Positions 60,401 to 64,000 of a DNA stretch of 64,000 nucleotides are shown one piece after another (the first letter of the stretch is position 1; every line of letters starts with the position of its first letter). The notes beneath the pieces are model-generated. The model made no database searches, was not told where the DNA came from, and was given only the letters and a program-made list of their open reading frames with translations. This stretch comes from Brachycybe producta (taxonomy: Eukaryota > Arthropoda > Diplopoda > Playtdesmida > Andrognathidae), in assembly GCA_036925085.1 (NCBI GenBank), contig JAUPFP010000020.1:1438001-1502000 (forward strand), read 5' to 3'. A program made the position numbers and the translations under genes.

Positions 60401-63289
60401 TTTTTTACGGCTCGCTTTATATAAATTTTGAAAAGGTCATTCAATTTTTAAACAACCTTAAAAATCGTTCGTTTTTTTACTTTGTGTTAAATCCCGTTAG
60501 ATCAAAAACCGTCCCACAAACATTTGAAGAACTCGCGTTAAAAACGACCTAGAACAATAATAAAAAAGTTAGCACGTGCTTTCATGTATTGGCTTCACGA
60601 CGTTTCCTTTTTATAAATTTTGAAAAGGTCTGTCTACTTTTTAATAACGTTTAAAATCGTACGATTTTTAACTCCATGTTAAGTCCTATAGGACCAAAAC
60701 ACCGTCCCACAAAAGTTAGAAGAACTCATTAGAAATGATTTAGAGCAATAAAACAATTAGCACGTACTTACATGTGTTTATTGCCTTCAGTATGATTCCT
60801 TTTCCTAAATTTTGAATGGTCCTTCTATTTTTAAATAACATTTAAAATCTTACGTTTTTTAACTCTATGTTAAATCCCATAGGGCCAAAAAAACCATCCC
60901 ATAAATATTTGAAGAATCCTCGTTGAAAATGACTTATATCAATAACAAAAGAATTAGCACGTGCGTTAATCTATTGACTTCACGATGTTTCCTTTTTATA
61001 AGGTTAGCACGTGAAATTATTTTTCTATTAATTATTATGTGACTTCAAACCTGAAGAAAAAACGTTAAAAGACCATTTTTAAATCGACAACGATCGCAGC
61101 GCCTACATTCGGAGAAGTTTTGAATTAAACGCTATATCTAGGCTCTTAAACCGAATGTGCCCTCAGCTGAGAAGAGCTAGTGTTCCCACCACCGTTTCTG
61201 CTTTATTTGCCCCTTTTTATGAATCACCAGTTAGGCCCATATTGCAAGATCTGCTTCTGCTGGTTATATTTACATGGTGAAAGCAAACAGGATGAAGAGA
61301 AACTAAGTGCAGGCGTGAACACGGAACAATGTTGCGGATCTGAATAGGAGGAGCCTCGCAACAATTTCACAAAGAATCCAGGTGTGTACTGTACTAGGCT
61401 TTAGAATTATTATTCTTTGTTGTCATAAATTGGACACGTCATGTTGAGATGACTTGAGGTGACGTGTACAATATCCGACATAAAAATAGAACCGTCTACA
61501 TTAGACGTTCTATAATGATAGTTACGCATTATTTAGTTTTAATGTGTAACTTAAAGAAGAAAATGGTTAAAAATCCAGTTTTAAAGAAAACGTTGTTTCA
61601 TGTTTTTGGCAAACGATGCAATTGTTGGTTGGGACCCACCTTTTTTTTTTCTTATAATGGCTCCACTAGGCTTGCCACCATGTGTAGGACAGTCCTCTAT
61701 TCAGACGAAATGTCCTCCGGCCAGGACCGTCCTCCACGAACGTATTTAAGTTTTTATAAAATTAATTGTGTGGAGGACATGTTTGCATTCGTGGAAAACG
61801 GTCCTGGCCTGAGGACATTTCTTCCGAATGGAGGCAAGCCTCACCATTAGCAGATTTAGTTACCCCCAAAGTTGAGCGCTAAGGAGTCAGGAATTTGCTG
61901 CATCGATTTGCTTTTTTCGTTTAAAATAATTTGCGGAAAACTACAGTATTATTTGCAGTTTATTATATTTGCAAAATAACTCACAAGACATTTTTTTTTT
62001 AAATAAGATTAAAATTAAAATGTTTTATGAGCAAATAATTTTCTAATTTTGATTGATCTGTCTTTGGAGAGAGAGAGAGAAAAAAAAATTAGAAAGTGTT
62101 TTAGAAACTAGAAAGCATTTTCTCACGTTGATATCTTTAAAAATAAACATTTTTTTTTTTTAGAAAAAAATTAAAAAAAAAATATGGTCTGCTGAAAGTT
62201 GGGTCATTTTCAAACTTTTTTTTTTTAAATAAAAAGCTTATTTTCCAAGATCTCAACATGAAATTAGCGTATTTTCAAAGATATAAACATGAAAAAAGCT
62301 TAAGAAAGATTGAGCTACCCTTCTCAGTGTTGTAGCTATGACTTTGTTACGCCCCCCCCCCCCGCACTGACAACTTTGCCCCCACCCCCCCCCCCCCCCC
62401 ACCGCTGACAACTTTGCGCCCCCCCCCCCCCGCCACTGACAACTTTGCTCCCCCTTACCTCCCTCTCAAATAGTCCTCATACTGGGTGGGAGTGCTATTT
62501 TGATGAACGGCGGAACAGTTCTGAACAACAGTAGGAACAGTCGGAAGGTCAGGAAAGATTAGCAAATTAAGCTTGTTGCAGGGGGTCAGTTTTTAAAGAA
62601 TTATTAAAACAAATTTGTCCATTGTTCTGACCGTTCCTCCCGTTAATCAAATTAGGAAACAGTCGAACAATGGACTAATTTGATTTAATAATTCTTTAAA
62701 AACTAGAGGCTGCGCCCACAACTACCCTGCAACAAGCTTAATTTAACTAAACCTAACCTTCCGACTGTTCCTATTATTTTTCCTACTAAACCTACCGTTG
62801 TTCCGACCGTTCCTCTGCCGTGCCCATTGATCTCTATGAAGATTTACTGGCGCAAGTATGTAGTTTTTAAAATTAAATGTTAAATGAAAGTCGATTTATT
62901 TTCGAAATTAACTGAAGAAATTAAGCAAGCAATTCGGAATCACTCGCTTAATTTATTCAATTGTTTTTGAAAATACATAACTTTCATTTTGTTTTTTGCG
63001 CCCCAAACCTCCTGCGCAACCGGCAGTTGCTTATCTTGCGGTTGGCTAGCTAAGCCCCTGACCCTTCTAGTTTCTAAACACATTCAAGTTCTTCTTCATT
63101 TTGCACCTGAAAGACAAAATAATCAGGAGTTCGATAGACGTGTGCACACTTTAAAACCACCTTTAAAAACAGTTATTGTTTTTTTTGGAACCAATTGCAA
63201 GAGATTTAACTGTTTTTGTTTTTTACATTAATGTAATAACTTACCAAAATGGCGAGTAATAAAACTGCGTTGACTACGTGCTTATCCAT
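33037..63289 (-). CDS. Spliced gene: AA15 / chitin-binding type-4 (LPMO-like) secreted protein, six exons
   Basis: The coding exons are 63289-63245, 48831-48715, 46833-46616, 43513-43371, 43306-43204 and 33835-33037. Every intron is GT-AG. Phases match at each junction (0, 0, 2, 1, 2), giving 474 codons plus TAA. Family motifs appear in the expected order: a hydrophobic signal peptide, [36 protein letters not shown], and [15 protein letters not shown] Cys-rich module ([16 protein letters not shown]) and a long polar tail with a basic end follow. AA15 proteins are secreted copper monooxygenases acting on chitin or cellulose. The second copper ligand (His of MPHLQGY) is present. The first is not: Phe-Cys precedes Arg-Leu where active members have His-Gly at the mature N-terminus. 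A non-catalytic, binding or diverged role is therefore inferred. The introns are packed with transposons. The model was built by eye and needs RNA evidence. Confidence 0.85.
34060..34399 (+). mobile_element. Helitron family A, copy with CTAG end
   Basis: It starts in a TA tract before AAGCCAGGTCTGTGTG. It ends with the hairpin-like CCGTCATTTATGACAGG, then TTACCCTACTAG at 34399, followed by T. A short hairpin about 10 nt before CTAG is the Helitron 3' structure. It is non-autonomous. Confidence 0.75.
34400..34924 (+). mobile_element. Helitron family A, tandem copy, with MITE-like segment
   Basis: It begins directly after the CTAG of the previous copy and ends CCCGTCATTTATGAG, then TGGTTACCCCACTAG at 34924. 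An ACAGGC-type inverted-repeat segment occupies 34745-34884. Confidence 0.75.
34745..34884. mobile_element. ACAGGC-family MITE inside the Helitron
   Basis: The termini are ACAGGCAGTTGTGCCCAGCATT and its near-complement ending GCCTGT, with the shared ATCAATTTCTAATTGGTTTG core. The flanks GAATTTATC and GAATTTTGC match at 7 of 9. Other Helitron copies also carry CCTGTGAATTTTGC, so part of it may be native to the Helitron. Confidence 0.6.
35232..35513. repeat. Palindromic TCGACATGTCGA minisatellite, left part
   Basis: Units of about 19-20 bp (CTCGACATGTCGACTTTAAT), each carrying the self-complementary TCGACATGTCGA. A lead-in GGAGCCCTGTAAAGGACA is shared with 45980. The array continues at 41717; element D was inserted into it. 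Confidence 0.85.
35514..36228 (-). repeat. Gypsy element D: 3' LTR (inner edge uncertain)
   Basis: It starts TGTAACGTCCCAACTGG on the plus strand, immediately after the minisatellite. The first ~280 bp match the LTR at 41439 with several indels. A pyrimidine-rich tract (CCTCTCAACTTCCC) after ...TTGCCACA may be the complement of the polypurine tract, which puts the edge near 36228. Other CA positions are possible. Confidence 0.55.
36304..38100 (-). CDS. Gypsy element D: accessory ORF, unknown function
   Basis: This intact 598-aa frame starts [12 protein letters not shown] inside the end of gag (59-base overlap, different frame). The first ~270 residues are Lys/Arg/Ser/Pro-rich and probably disordered, with a short coiled-coil-like stretch ([20 protein letters not shown]). 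The last ~210 residues look folded: [27 protein letters not shown]-like aromatic segments near [13 protein letters not shown]. Spaced similarity to the C-family accessory ORF is visible (LNNRxxxWQ, then Y-G, L-E, LPP, A-rich helix). No RT, protease, integrase, signal peptide or clear membrane segment is present. It is not an obvious envelope protein. Confidence 0.75.
   Translation of the reverse strand: MVVVVRDKKGPHPHTPPVAERSRGKKARSSGRGKASEPRKPESLDDKLKRLQAQAASLHRQIARAVGAGERQEFEHQAAEFPPLQGMPARSPLKIGEPPVGRGVPPIASATTIAGQKRITEREVMQASSAPAHGAEAKATGSKSQPTLAPKEKSLLRDGRGRFVSGQSSSAVASAKGTSTKKSTAPAGKPSKKESEKAKGANHPPRPDRPSKSSGSVKSDPTHGQPSSHGNKKKKKDRKTSKRERKGSPTPSSSRCQGAETGGVVAEKEESRRAQASTPAGSQPVHTRPVEAARMDGRSMRNVLIGTPPSSPKVDAVSNLRVRAVGTLHRVTLPSPRGEGTSVAGVSVPTRRDPVTPSGGTPFFSVHSGGVFDTLGPETSTSPRPEAEGRRIGALPPYSDAEVYLNNRLGLWQDQPGMEGCQYHGYYRLDEPLPEPWVARLPPYNMRHVVAFGCGGFPVVMVINPVQQTFAILDVVGLDAGIVRLARRAAPFIQRLLGCDLGGMAGQLITEPLPGFETEHAVALVDLHTSRTLRTRPQLQDIPFEEFRALEESRLRGTVFDTGFGWRDTQMCLWWARRWAAEWMGSTFATPPEKLSGT
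38042..40806 (-). pseudogene. Gypsy element D: Gag (one-base break near the N-terminus)
   Basis: The long frame is open to 40891 without an ATG. Comparison with element E puts the original ATG at 40806 in another frame, with one base lost near 40716. Otherwise it is intact: a capsid-like core ([48 protein letters not shown]) and a CCHC knuckle ([15 protein letters not shown]). After [13 protein letters not shown] comes an acidic Ser-rich region, then a helical segment ([18 protein letters not shown]). Protease and RT do not follow: pol is missing and the accessory ORF overlaps the end. Confidence 0.78.
40884..41390 (-). promoter_or_regulatory. Gypsy element D leader: array of ACGGAC-N4-GTCCGT hairpins
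   Basis: Seven hairpins lie at 40884, 40944, 41016, 41088, 41157, 41239 and 41315, spaced 61 to 82 bp. The core ACGGAC/GTCCGT is constant, while loops differ (AAAA, AAAA, AACA, GAAA, CGTA, CAAA, CAAC). The extra closing pair varies as C-G or A-T with both sides changed together. A further stem TTCGACCG/CGGTCGAA lies near 41362-41385. It sits between primer-binding site and gag, where packaging or translation signals occur. Confidence 0.8.
41421..41436 (-). other. Gypsy element D primer-binding site (tRNA-Ala-like)
   Basis: The minus strand reads TGGTGGAGGCGCCGGG, two bases inside the LTR edge at 41439. It resembles the complement of a tRNA-Ala 3' end (acceptor CACCUCC, A, CCA). Confidence 0.6.
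41439..41716 (-). repeat. Gypsy element D: truncated 5' LTR
   Basis: It matches the first ~280 bp of the LTR at 35514, then stops and runs into the palindromic minisatellite. A run of about 20 C interrupts it near 41682. More than 400 bp of U3 appear deleted, so this copy should lack its normal promoter. Confidence 0.75.
41717..42115. repeat. Palindromic TCGACATGTCGA minisatellite, right part
   Basis: It continues the array at 35232. It includes a longer higher-order unit (CTCGACAAGTCGACTTTAAT, CTCGACATGTCAACTTT, CTCGAGATATTGACTTTTTG) repeated about five times. A related short copy is at 45980-46110. Confidence 0.85.
42652..42854. mobile_element. hAT-type MITE with TAGGCTTGCCACC ends
   Basis: The termini TAGGCTTGCCACC and GGTGGCAAGCCTA are flanked by a perfect 8-bp duplication GTTGTAGT (42644-42651, 42855-42862). 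GGACAGTCCTCCATTC and GTCCTCC palindromic segments fill the arms. A second, end-damaged copy lies at 61669. Confidence 0.88.
42885..43075. repeat. Interspersed repeat also found at the right end of the window
   Basis: It shares GAATTAACTGTTATTCT, ATTATGTCTACTG, TAGCATGTTA and AACATGGTTTA-type palindromes with 63805-64000 in the opposite orientation. It ends CCAACCCTGCCCC versus a start of CAGGGGTGGCACGG in the other copy, suggesting a TIR element. Confidence 0.55.
43204..43306 (-). CDS. AA15-like gene exon 5 (CADI motif)
   Basis: It follows a 64-bp intron. The exon encodes [19 protein letters not shown], then [14 protein letters not shown], and ends at donor GTAAGT in phase 2. CGxQExxRxCADI is the conserved C-terminal motif of the AA15 domain. 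The GNSWG-like loop usual before it is absent or replaced. Confidence 0.9.
43371..43513 (-). CDS. AA15-like gene exon 4 (CVxC segment)
   Basis: The acceptor TTTTATTAG is followed by a G that completes a Lys codon. The exon encodes [19 protein letters not shown], then [14 protein letters not shown] and [11 protein letters not shown]. The donor GTAAAA leaves phase 1. The pattern corresponds to the AA15 segment where CxxCxLQW normally occurs. An RTE retrotransposon begins at 43576, 62 bp 5' of the acceptor on the coding strand. Confidence 0.9.
43576..45290 (+). mobile_element. 5'-truncated RTE-clade LINE
   Basis: It is bounded by a direct repeat GTTAGGCCAC (43566-43575 and 45291-45300; 11 bp if the preceding A is counted). 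The body begins inside the endonuclease-to-RT linker and ends with an (ATG)n tail right after the stop codon, as RTE elements do. It sits in an intron of the AA15-like gene, antisense to it, 62 bp from an exon. Confidence 0.9.
43695..45275 (+). pseudogene. RTE reverse transcriptase (5'-truncated, one frameshift)
   Basis: The frame encodes the RT palm and thumb: [85 protein letters not shown]. The C-terminal LRWFGHVFR motif follows. The real coding start lies upstream: the bases from 43576 encode the preceding segment in another frame, and one G is missing near 43698. The apurinic endonuclease domain is absent. Confidence 0.88.
45301..46615. other. Intron DNA with a short palindromic-minisatellite copy
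   Basis: Part of intron 3 of the AA15-like gene. It contains 45980-46110 (GGAGCCCAGTAAAGGACA, TTTCGACATGTCAACTTT, GACATGTCGAC), a second copy of the repeat around element D. I see nothing else. Confidence 0.6.
46616..46833 (-). CDS. AA15-like gene exon 3 (CGxCG and second-histidine region)
   Basis: An acceptor of T11 plus GCAG precedes Lys-Cys-Gly-Ile-Cys-Gly-Asn. The exon continues through [14 protein letters not shown], then [20 protein letters not shown] and NQQCLDK. The donor GTAACA leaves two bases of a Lys/Asn codon. MPHLQGY matches the AA15 region that carries the second copper-binding histidine. Confidence 0.9.
47106..47454 (-). mobile_element. Helitron family A, intact 3' end
   Basis: On the minus strand it ends CCCGTCATTTATGACGGG (perfect 18-bp hairpin sequence), then TTACCCCACTAG at 47106, followed by T. 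The body matches the copies at 28000, 34060 and 34400. Its 5' side abuts the next Helitron head to head. Confidence 0.82.
47455..48358 (+). mobile_element. Non-autonomous Helitron family B carrying a 21-bp minisatellite
   Basis: It starts TCTGTATATATAAAAATGG, ends CGAGCGAAGCAGGGTAGC then AATGCTAG, and is followed by a (TA)n tract. The segment CCGATCACCATGAAAATT is duplicated near 47528 and 47648. From 47741 to 48270 lie about 25 copies of ATGGGTTTAAGGGGGATGAAC. No Rep/helicase. Confidence 0.8.
48359..48421. repeat. (TA)n microsatellite
   Basis: About 31 TA dinucleotides directly 3' of the Helitron, probably its insertion target or a product of it. Confidence 0.95.
48715..48831 (-). CDS. AA15-like gene exon 2 (domain N-terminus)
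   Basis: The acceptor is TGTTTTCTAG and the donor GTAAGG follows CAA. The exon is 117 bp, phase 0 at both ends. It encodes [17 protein letters not shown] and then [11 protein letters not shown]. RLIEPPxRS is the AA15 N-terminal signature. It normally follows the His-Gly that starts the mature enzyme, but here Phe-Cys occupies that place. The other two frames do not give a His. Confidence 0.88.
48985..50398. repeat. Foldback element with ~300-bp arms around a MITE
   Basis: The left arm TTAAGAGGGCTACATCGCAA matches the complement of TTTTGTGATGTAGCCTCTTAA at 50398. The arms extend through GAAAAATCTC, GCTAGCATCGTTTT and GATGGTTCGAAGTG to about 49300 and 50100. A MITE copy occupies most of the centre. 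Confidence 0.75.
49421..50104 (+). mobile_element. AGAGCCTAGATA MITE, copy 2
   Basis: It begins AGAGCCTAGATACACCGCC after TA. It runs parallel to the copy at 60249 up to TTTTGAATTAAACG, but lacks the terminal TATCTAGGCTCT. Three internal blocks repeat the theme TTTGAAAAGGTCCTT ... CCCACAAACATTTGAAGAAC. Confidence 0.75.
50665..51350 (-). repeat. Element C 3' LTR
   Basis: TGTGAGC to GTGTTACA. It differs from the 5' LTR at 50796 and 51207 only (by eye). The 51207 change breaks one pair of the dyad upstream of the TATA box. A purine-rich tract (minus AGTTGGAGGGTA) abuts it at 51351. Confidence 0.93.
51755..53932 (-). CDS. Element C accessory ORF, unknown function
   Basis: The frame is intact: 725 aa from the Met of [10 protein letters not shown]. 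That Met is chosen because the decayed copy at 7390-9520 has MSGRGS there; the frame is open 21 codons further up. Features in order: a basic N-terminus; a block HYWEERED then [19 protein letters not shown]; a charged helix ([20 protein letters not shown]); a long Pro/Ser/Arg-rich middle (about residues 230-480) likely disordered; and [20 protein letters not shown]. The C-terminal domain follows ([62 protein letters not shown]). No enzyme motif, signal peptide or clear membrane span is visible. It occupies the env position but does not look like Env. Confidence 0.85.
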   Translation of the reverse strand: MPGRGSWRGGRMMSASSSEDETESGTAGTAEPLSQSTCQLQRAGAASAPVTRRESPNIIDRRRTSSEPENFHRRGEKRLKASFKRPANVGRKGKPAAPSSIVPFDVTTPKHYWEEREDRIDINLMAWGVNQAFRDSIAPGQPIPGGAEARGKRGGGGSVPSPLEDLHLELQREAALRRAARDKKEGEDNLAYLRAVCARLVELGLPCTAQLPKEELLRIEARLQETARVTSSATSSSPSSDSPATLTTGLSTSPSPPITPPEPFQHCSPVPSITPPPPPHTPLSSPPTSRCATPPRSEAATPTPTPKLPSIVVVPQPVRVQVPTGARPKEPQQSYRGHHSSRDSLQRPQPRRSSPRGSHLSPRRRPDGRSQQEQRGSSGRGPPPRNNFDPRVRQDLQDHRVQLDRDHRYETRGPPTRVPHRSPPPPPPGRPSGQPTPTPLMPPPSAERAAFLKKQKAITNLLQDVMRQGGDPMEALGRAPGSAKPLEALSRKSASKRLRQRARDMARSALCHARPITGASVSLEPAAPTPARPAAPPTVPHAGATLGRLPLDHPFRAATSGERLLNNRWVTWQREVRSANTLYVGHFSLEEGFPRLDLPPRERYVVGLSRLTSVLITIVFPRRRIVETTSFAGDAIDEATEALLGAFVNSVFRLPAGQTFRTSRHYIPEPDPRYRIAVLWDAAWATLYNKRSSRKIIGDRDIFNIFHRDLPDDQGQWLSAASSYR
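53996..55266. other. Element C spacer between gag and accessory ORF
   Basis: No gene seen. The end near gag (GACAACTGTCCTCAGTTGTTT at 55229) matches the end of integrase in element A, marking the pol deletion. A conserved AGTAAGAAC precedes the accessory ORF in both copies. This could be a splice donor, but I see no proof. Confidence 0.6.
55267..57129 (-). CDS. Element C Gag (intact, 620 aa)
   Basis: Starts at ATG 57129 ([15 protein letters not shown]). The N-terminal half is Arg/Thr/Pro-rich. The capsid-like core spans about residues 210-390 ([70 protein letters not shown]). One CCHC knuckle [14 protein letters not shown] (Gag nucleocapsid type) lies near residue 450. The tail ends with [17 protein letters not shown], equivalent to the start of the element A protease frame. 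It should assemble the particle and bind RNA. The frame stops before any protease, so it would not be cleaved unless protease came in trans. Confidence 0.9.
   Translation of the reverse strand: MATSHDNTGSLSDHQGSHEDLLEVPVTTDVTLPPRPTGAEFDHLSQQVAALSTRMSQFIDDRFTPNRPTTPRRTTRTHRLRDDDSDASSAPYVGYRERHDRYERHYTPHTRHLPRNPDWQQQGQSDDPRHRDERAEIPITTRADSPHSLVRVARSGRRSTPPEQQPNQGATQGTSVYAPRFPPQGVGLMPAGMPNVQDGIYRPTPREPSVEEFNKKYSGRHPADSIQKFNGLTGFRPFLEEFEEVAHLYGWKDHHKEEYITGCFTGAARTWLSKLRYELQDIPWPALRVQMVDTLGKPNELAILEKKYTEMLQKEGESTQAFIWEFMILGDRVYPQLDDQLRISQLRRALHPTIQNAAHHASTTSFKDFANAVLNMEVVLLSLDKWPTEPKPAADSQSGKGASKTDQEPAAAASPKDKPHRSRHDKKPSQTAATNSNRHSAADPQPETTRTFDKSKSTCYNCGKLGHFVRECRQPKKKVAIKQFGEPVTDYDIKGEVPETDIITEDGIEFALIRVAGQIRRIPLPAADSAAGAPTPDKPDSDSSDDSEDIPVKVLDRAPAHKWTPDELIIWQDTLDVLKQSTKEIGCRENKTIIHQCLFHDYGNKHQQPSNINNRRAGGI
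59010..59360 (-). repeat. Six ~60-bp leader repeats with covarying stems
   Basis: The units start at 59014, 59076, 59136, 59192, 59252 and 59310. The outer stems pair ACCATG/CATGGT, CCACG/CGTGG, CCGCG/CGCGG, CCACG/CGTGG, CCGCG/CGCGG and CCACG/CGTGG. An inner stem pairs GGC with GCC in units 1-3 and GAC with GTC in units 4-6. Both sides change together. Each unit has a common core CTTTGACG(T/C)(G/T)ATCGAGG. From the second unit on, outer-stem types alternate. Confidence 0.85.
59457..59472 (-). other. Element C primer-binding site (tRNA-Ala-like)
   Basis: The minus strand reads TGGTGGAGGTGCGGGG, two bases inside the 5' LTR. It equals the complement of a tRNA-Ala 3' end over 12 bases, then continues with one base missing. 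It has the same spacing as in element D. Confidence 0.65.
59475..60160 (-). repeat. Element C 5' LTR
   Basis: 686 bp. On the minus strand it starts TGTAACACCC and carries TATA GGTATAAAAGG (59991-59981). AATAAA (59840-59835) lies about 145 bp downstream, giving an approximate U3-R-U5 layout. Confidence 0.93.
59981..60031 (-). promoter_or_regulatory. LTR promoter: TATA box and upstream dyad
   Basis: GGTATAAAAGG at 59981-59991 is preceded (minus strand) by a nested dyad. CTTGGACCTG (59991-60000) pairs CAGGTCCAAG (60022-60031), and TACACCT pairs AGGTGTA inside. The same arrangement is present in the LTRs at 6373, 20777 (imperfect), 23909 and 50665. Confidence 0.75.
60249..61146 (+). mobile_element. 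AGAGCCTAGATA MITE, copy 3 (both ends present)
   Basis: The termini TGAGCCTAGATA and TATCTAGGCTCT are each flanked by TA, which fits a Tc1/mariner-like TA duplication. It is 898 bp with no ORF. It is parallel to the copies at 26035 and 49421. Confidence 0.78.
61669..61848. mobile_element. hAT-type MITE, second copy with damaged right end
   Basis: It matches 42652-42854 (TAGGCTTGCCACC, GACAGTCCTC, TTCGTGGA, GGACATTTCTTC), but the right terminus is shortened to GGCAAGCCTC and no duplication is visible. Confidence 0.7.
61849..63230. other. Gene-free stretch: C-runs and a foldback
   Basis: Three runs of 10-18 C alternate with ACTGACAACTTTG (62350-62450). A foldback occupies 62504-62825. Its arms share AACAGTCGGAAGGT and AAATTAAGCTTGTTGCAGGG and enclose a second inverted pair (AATTATTAAA, AACAATGGAC). 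I see no gene. Confidence 0.65.
63245..63289 (-). CDS. AA15-like gene exon 1 (start codon and signal peptide)
   Basis: The ATG is at 63289-63287. It is followed by 14 codons rich in Val, Leu, Ile and Ala, then a perfect donor (GTAAGT) right after a complete codon (phase 0). The short hydrophobic run continues into exon 2 (IIKTNVFC), making one signal peptide of about 22 residues. The link to exon 2 across 14.4 kb is inferred from phase, strand, hydrophobic continuity and the absence of any other start. A TATA-like box lies about 40 bp upstream. Confidence 0.7.
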
Positions 63290-63328
63290 GTTGAAATAAA
63301 TTTTAATATTTAAAACTCACTACCTATG

Positions 63329-63336
63329 TTTTTATA
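63329..63336 (-). promoter_or_regulatory. Putative TATA box of the AA15-like gene
   Basis: TATAAAAA on the minus strand lies about 40 bp upstream of the exon 1 ATG. This would place transcription start near 63300-63310 with a very short 5' UTR. It is inferred from position only. Confidence 0.4.
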
Positions 63337-63804
63337 TGGTTCAAATAAGTTCTTGCTCTATTCATCATTATTGACAGTGAAAATGACGGGGGAAAAAACA
63401 TGTTGACGTCACAGTCAAAGGTGGTGTAGGCCTAATGTTCAGTTTTCATAGAAAATAAGGTGGTCGTGGGTAGATACCACTTGCAAGGAACACTGGGGCT
63501 AGTTATATGGCACTATACTAACGTGTGGATATGGCCTCCTACGCAGGTTCCACACTCACTACATGTTAAACGTATATCAGTAACGCGACCCTATTTCTTT
63601 AATTTACAATGTTGCATTTATGAGCCTATACGTTTAATTAAAATATAAAACATATGTCATGATTAATAAAAAAAAATTAACATACTTCGATAATTTGCAC
63701 TATTCCGTTAATAAAGCCCCCAATAAGCTGCCAAAACTTGGATCTATTTGGTAGATTTATTTTTCCGTTGGGTCACCTAGCAACAAATAGAGAACATCCT
63801 ATCA

Positions 63805-64000
63805 GGGGTGGCACGGTTTTTTCCCCACTATTGGTTTAAACCAATGTTTAAACATGGTTGGGCTAAACCATGTTTAACCCATTTTGTTTTTTGTTTTGTT
63901 TTCAGTTTTACATGTAACATGCTATATACAGTAGTATGTGGTTCAGTAGACATAATGCAATTTAAATTAGCATTTGAATAATCAGAATAACAGTTAATTC
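63805..64000. repeat. Interspersed repeat, inverted relative to 42885 (cut by window end)
   Basis: It starts CAGGGGTGGCACGG and contains the palindromic TTGGTTTAAACCAA and AAACATGG/CCATGTTT. It then runs parallel to the reverse complement of 42885-43075 to the last base. Confidence 0.55.

Overview
The window is metazoan nuclear DNA. It has spliced genes with GT-AG introns and a dense load of animal-type transposable elements: Ty3/gypsy-like LTR elements, an RTE-clade LINE, Helitrons, hAT and other terminal-inverted-repeat MITEs, and foldbacks. The one host gene I can identify encodes an AA15 / chitin-binding type-4 family protein. That, with the mobile-element mix, suggests an invertebrate, probably aquatic. 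I cannot name the species.

Host genes. A six-exon gene on the minus strand can be assembled by eye from 63289 (ATG) to 33037 (stop). Splice sites, codon phases and family motifs agree at every junction. Its introns (14.4, 1.9, 3.1, 0.06 and 9.4 kb) hold most of the mobile elements in the right half. The predicted protein (474 aa) is secreted and AA15-like, but Phe-Cys stands where active members have the copper-binding N-terminal His-Gly. A second gene on the plus strand is represented by two phase-compatible exons (10975-11205 and 22032-22207); I do not recognise its product.

Layout. 1-9520: minus-strand composite of a decayed gypsy pol, a truncated LTR and a decayed copy of an accessory ORF. 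9.9-12.6 kb: MITEs, exon 1 of the plus-strand gene, and a 1 kb foldback built of tandem units. 12.9-17.2 kb: decayed gypsy element E. 17.2-20.6 kb: a 3.4 kb minisatellite that reverses orientation internally. 20.8-24.6 kb: solo LTRs, exon 2 of the plus-strand gene, a LINE remnant and a MITE. 25-32.5 kb: a Tc-like MITE split by a hAT insertion, a GATAGT-rich MITE and a 2.5 kb inverted repeat. 33-48.8 kb: the last five exons of the AA15-like gene, interrupted by Helitrons, gypsy element D (35514-41716), a palindromic minisatellite and an RTE LINE. 49-50.4 kb: a foldback holding a MITE. 50665-60160: complete young gypsy element C. 60.2-63.2 kb: more MITEs and foldbacks, then exon 1 and a putative TATA box of the AA15-like gene.

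Most unusual content. Two different gypsy families (C and D) occur as derivatives that lack pol but keep gag and a long accessory ORF. The accessory ORFs of the two families look distantly related. Element C is very young: I see two differences between its 686-bp LTRs, and it has a 4-bp target duplication. Both elements carry arrays of RNA-hairpin-like repeats in the leader between primer-binding site and gag. In element C the pairing segments of the six ~60-bp units change together, as expected if the fold is maintained. Both leaders begin with a primer-binding site resembling the complement of a tRNA-Ala 3' end.
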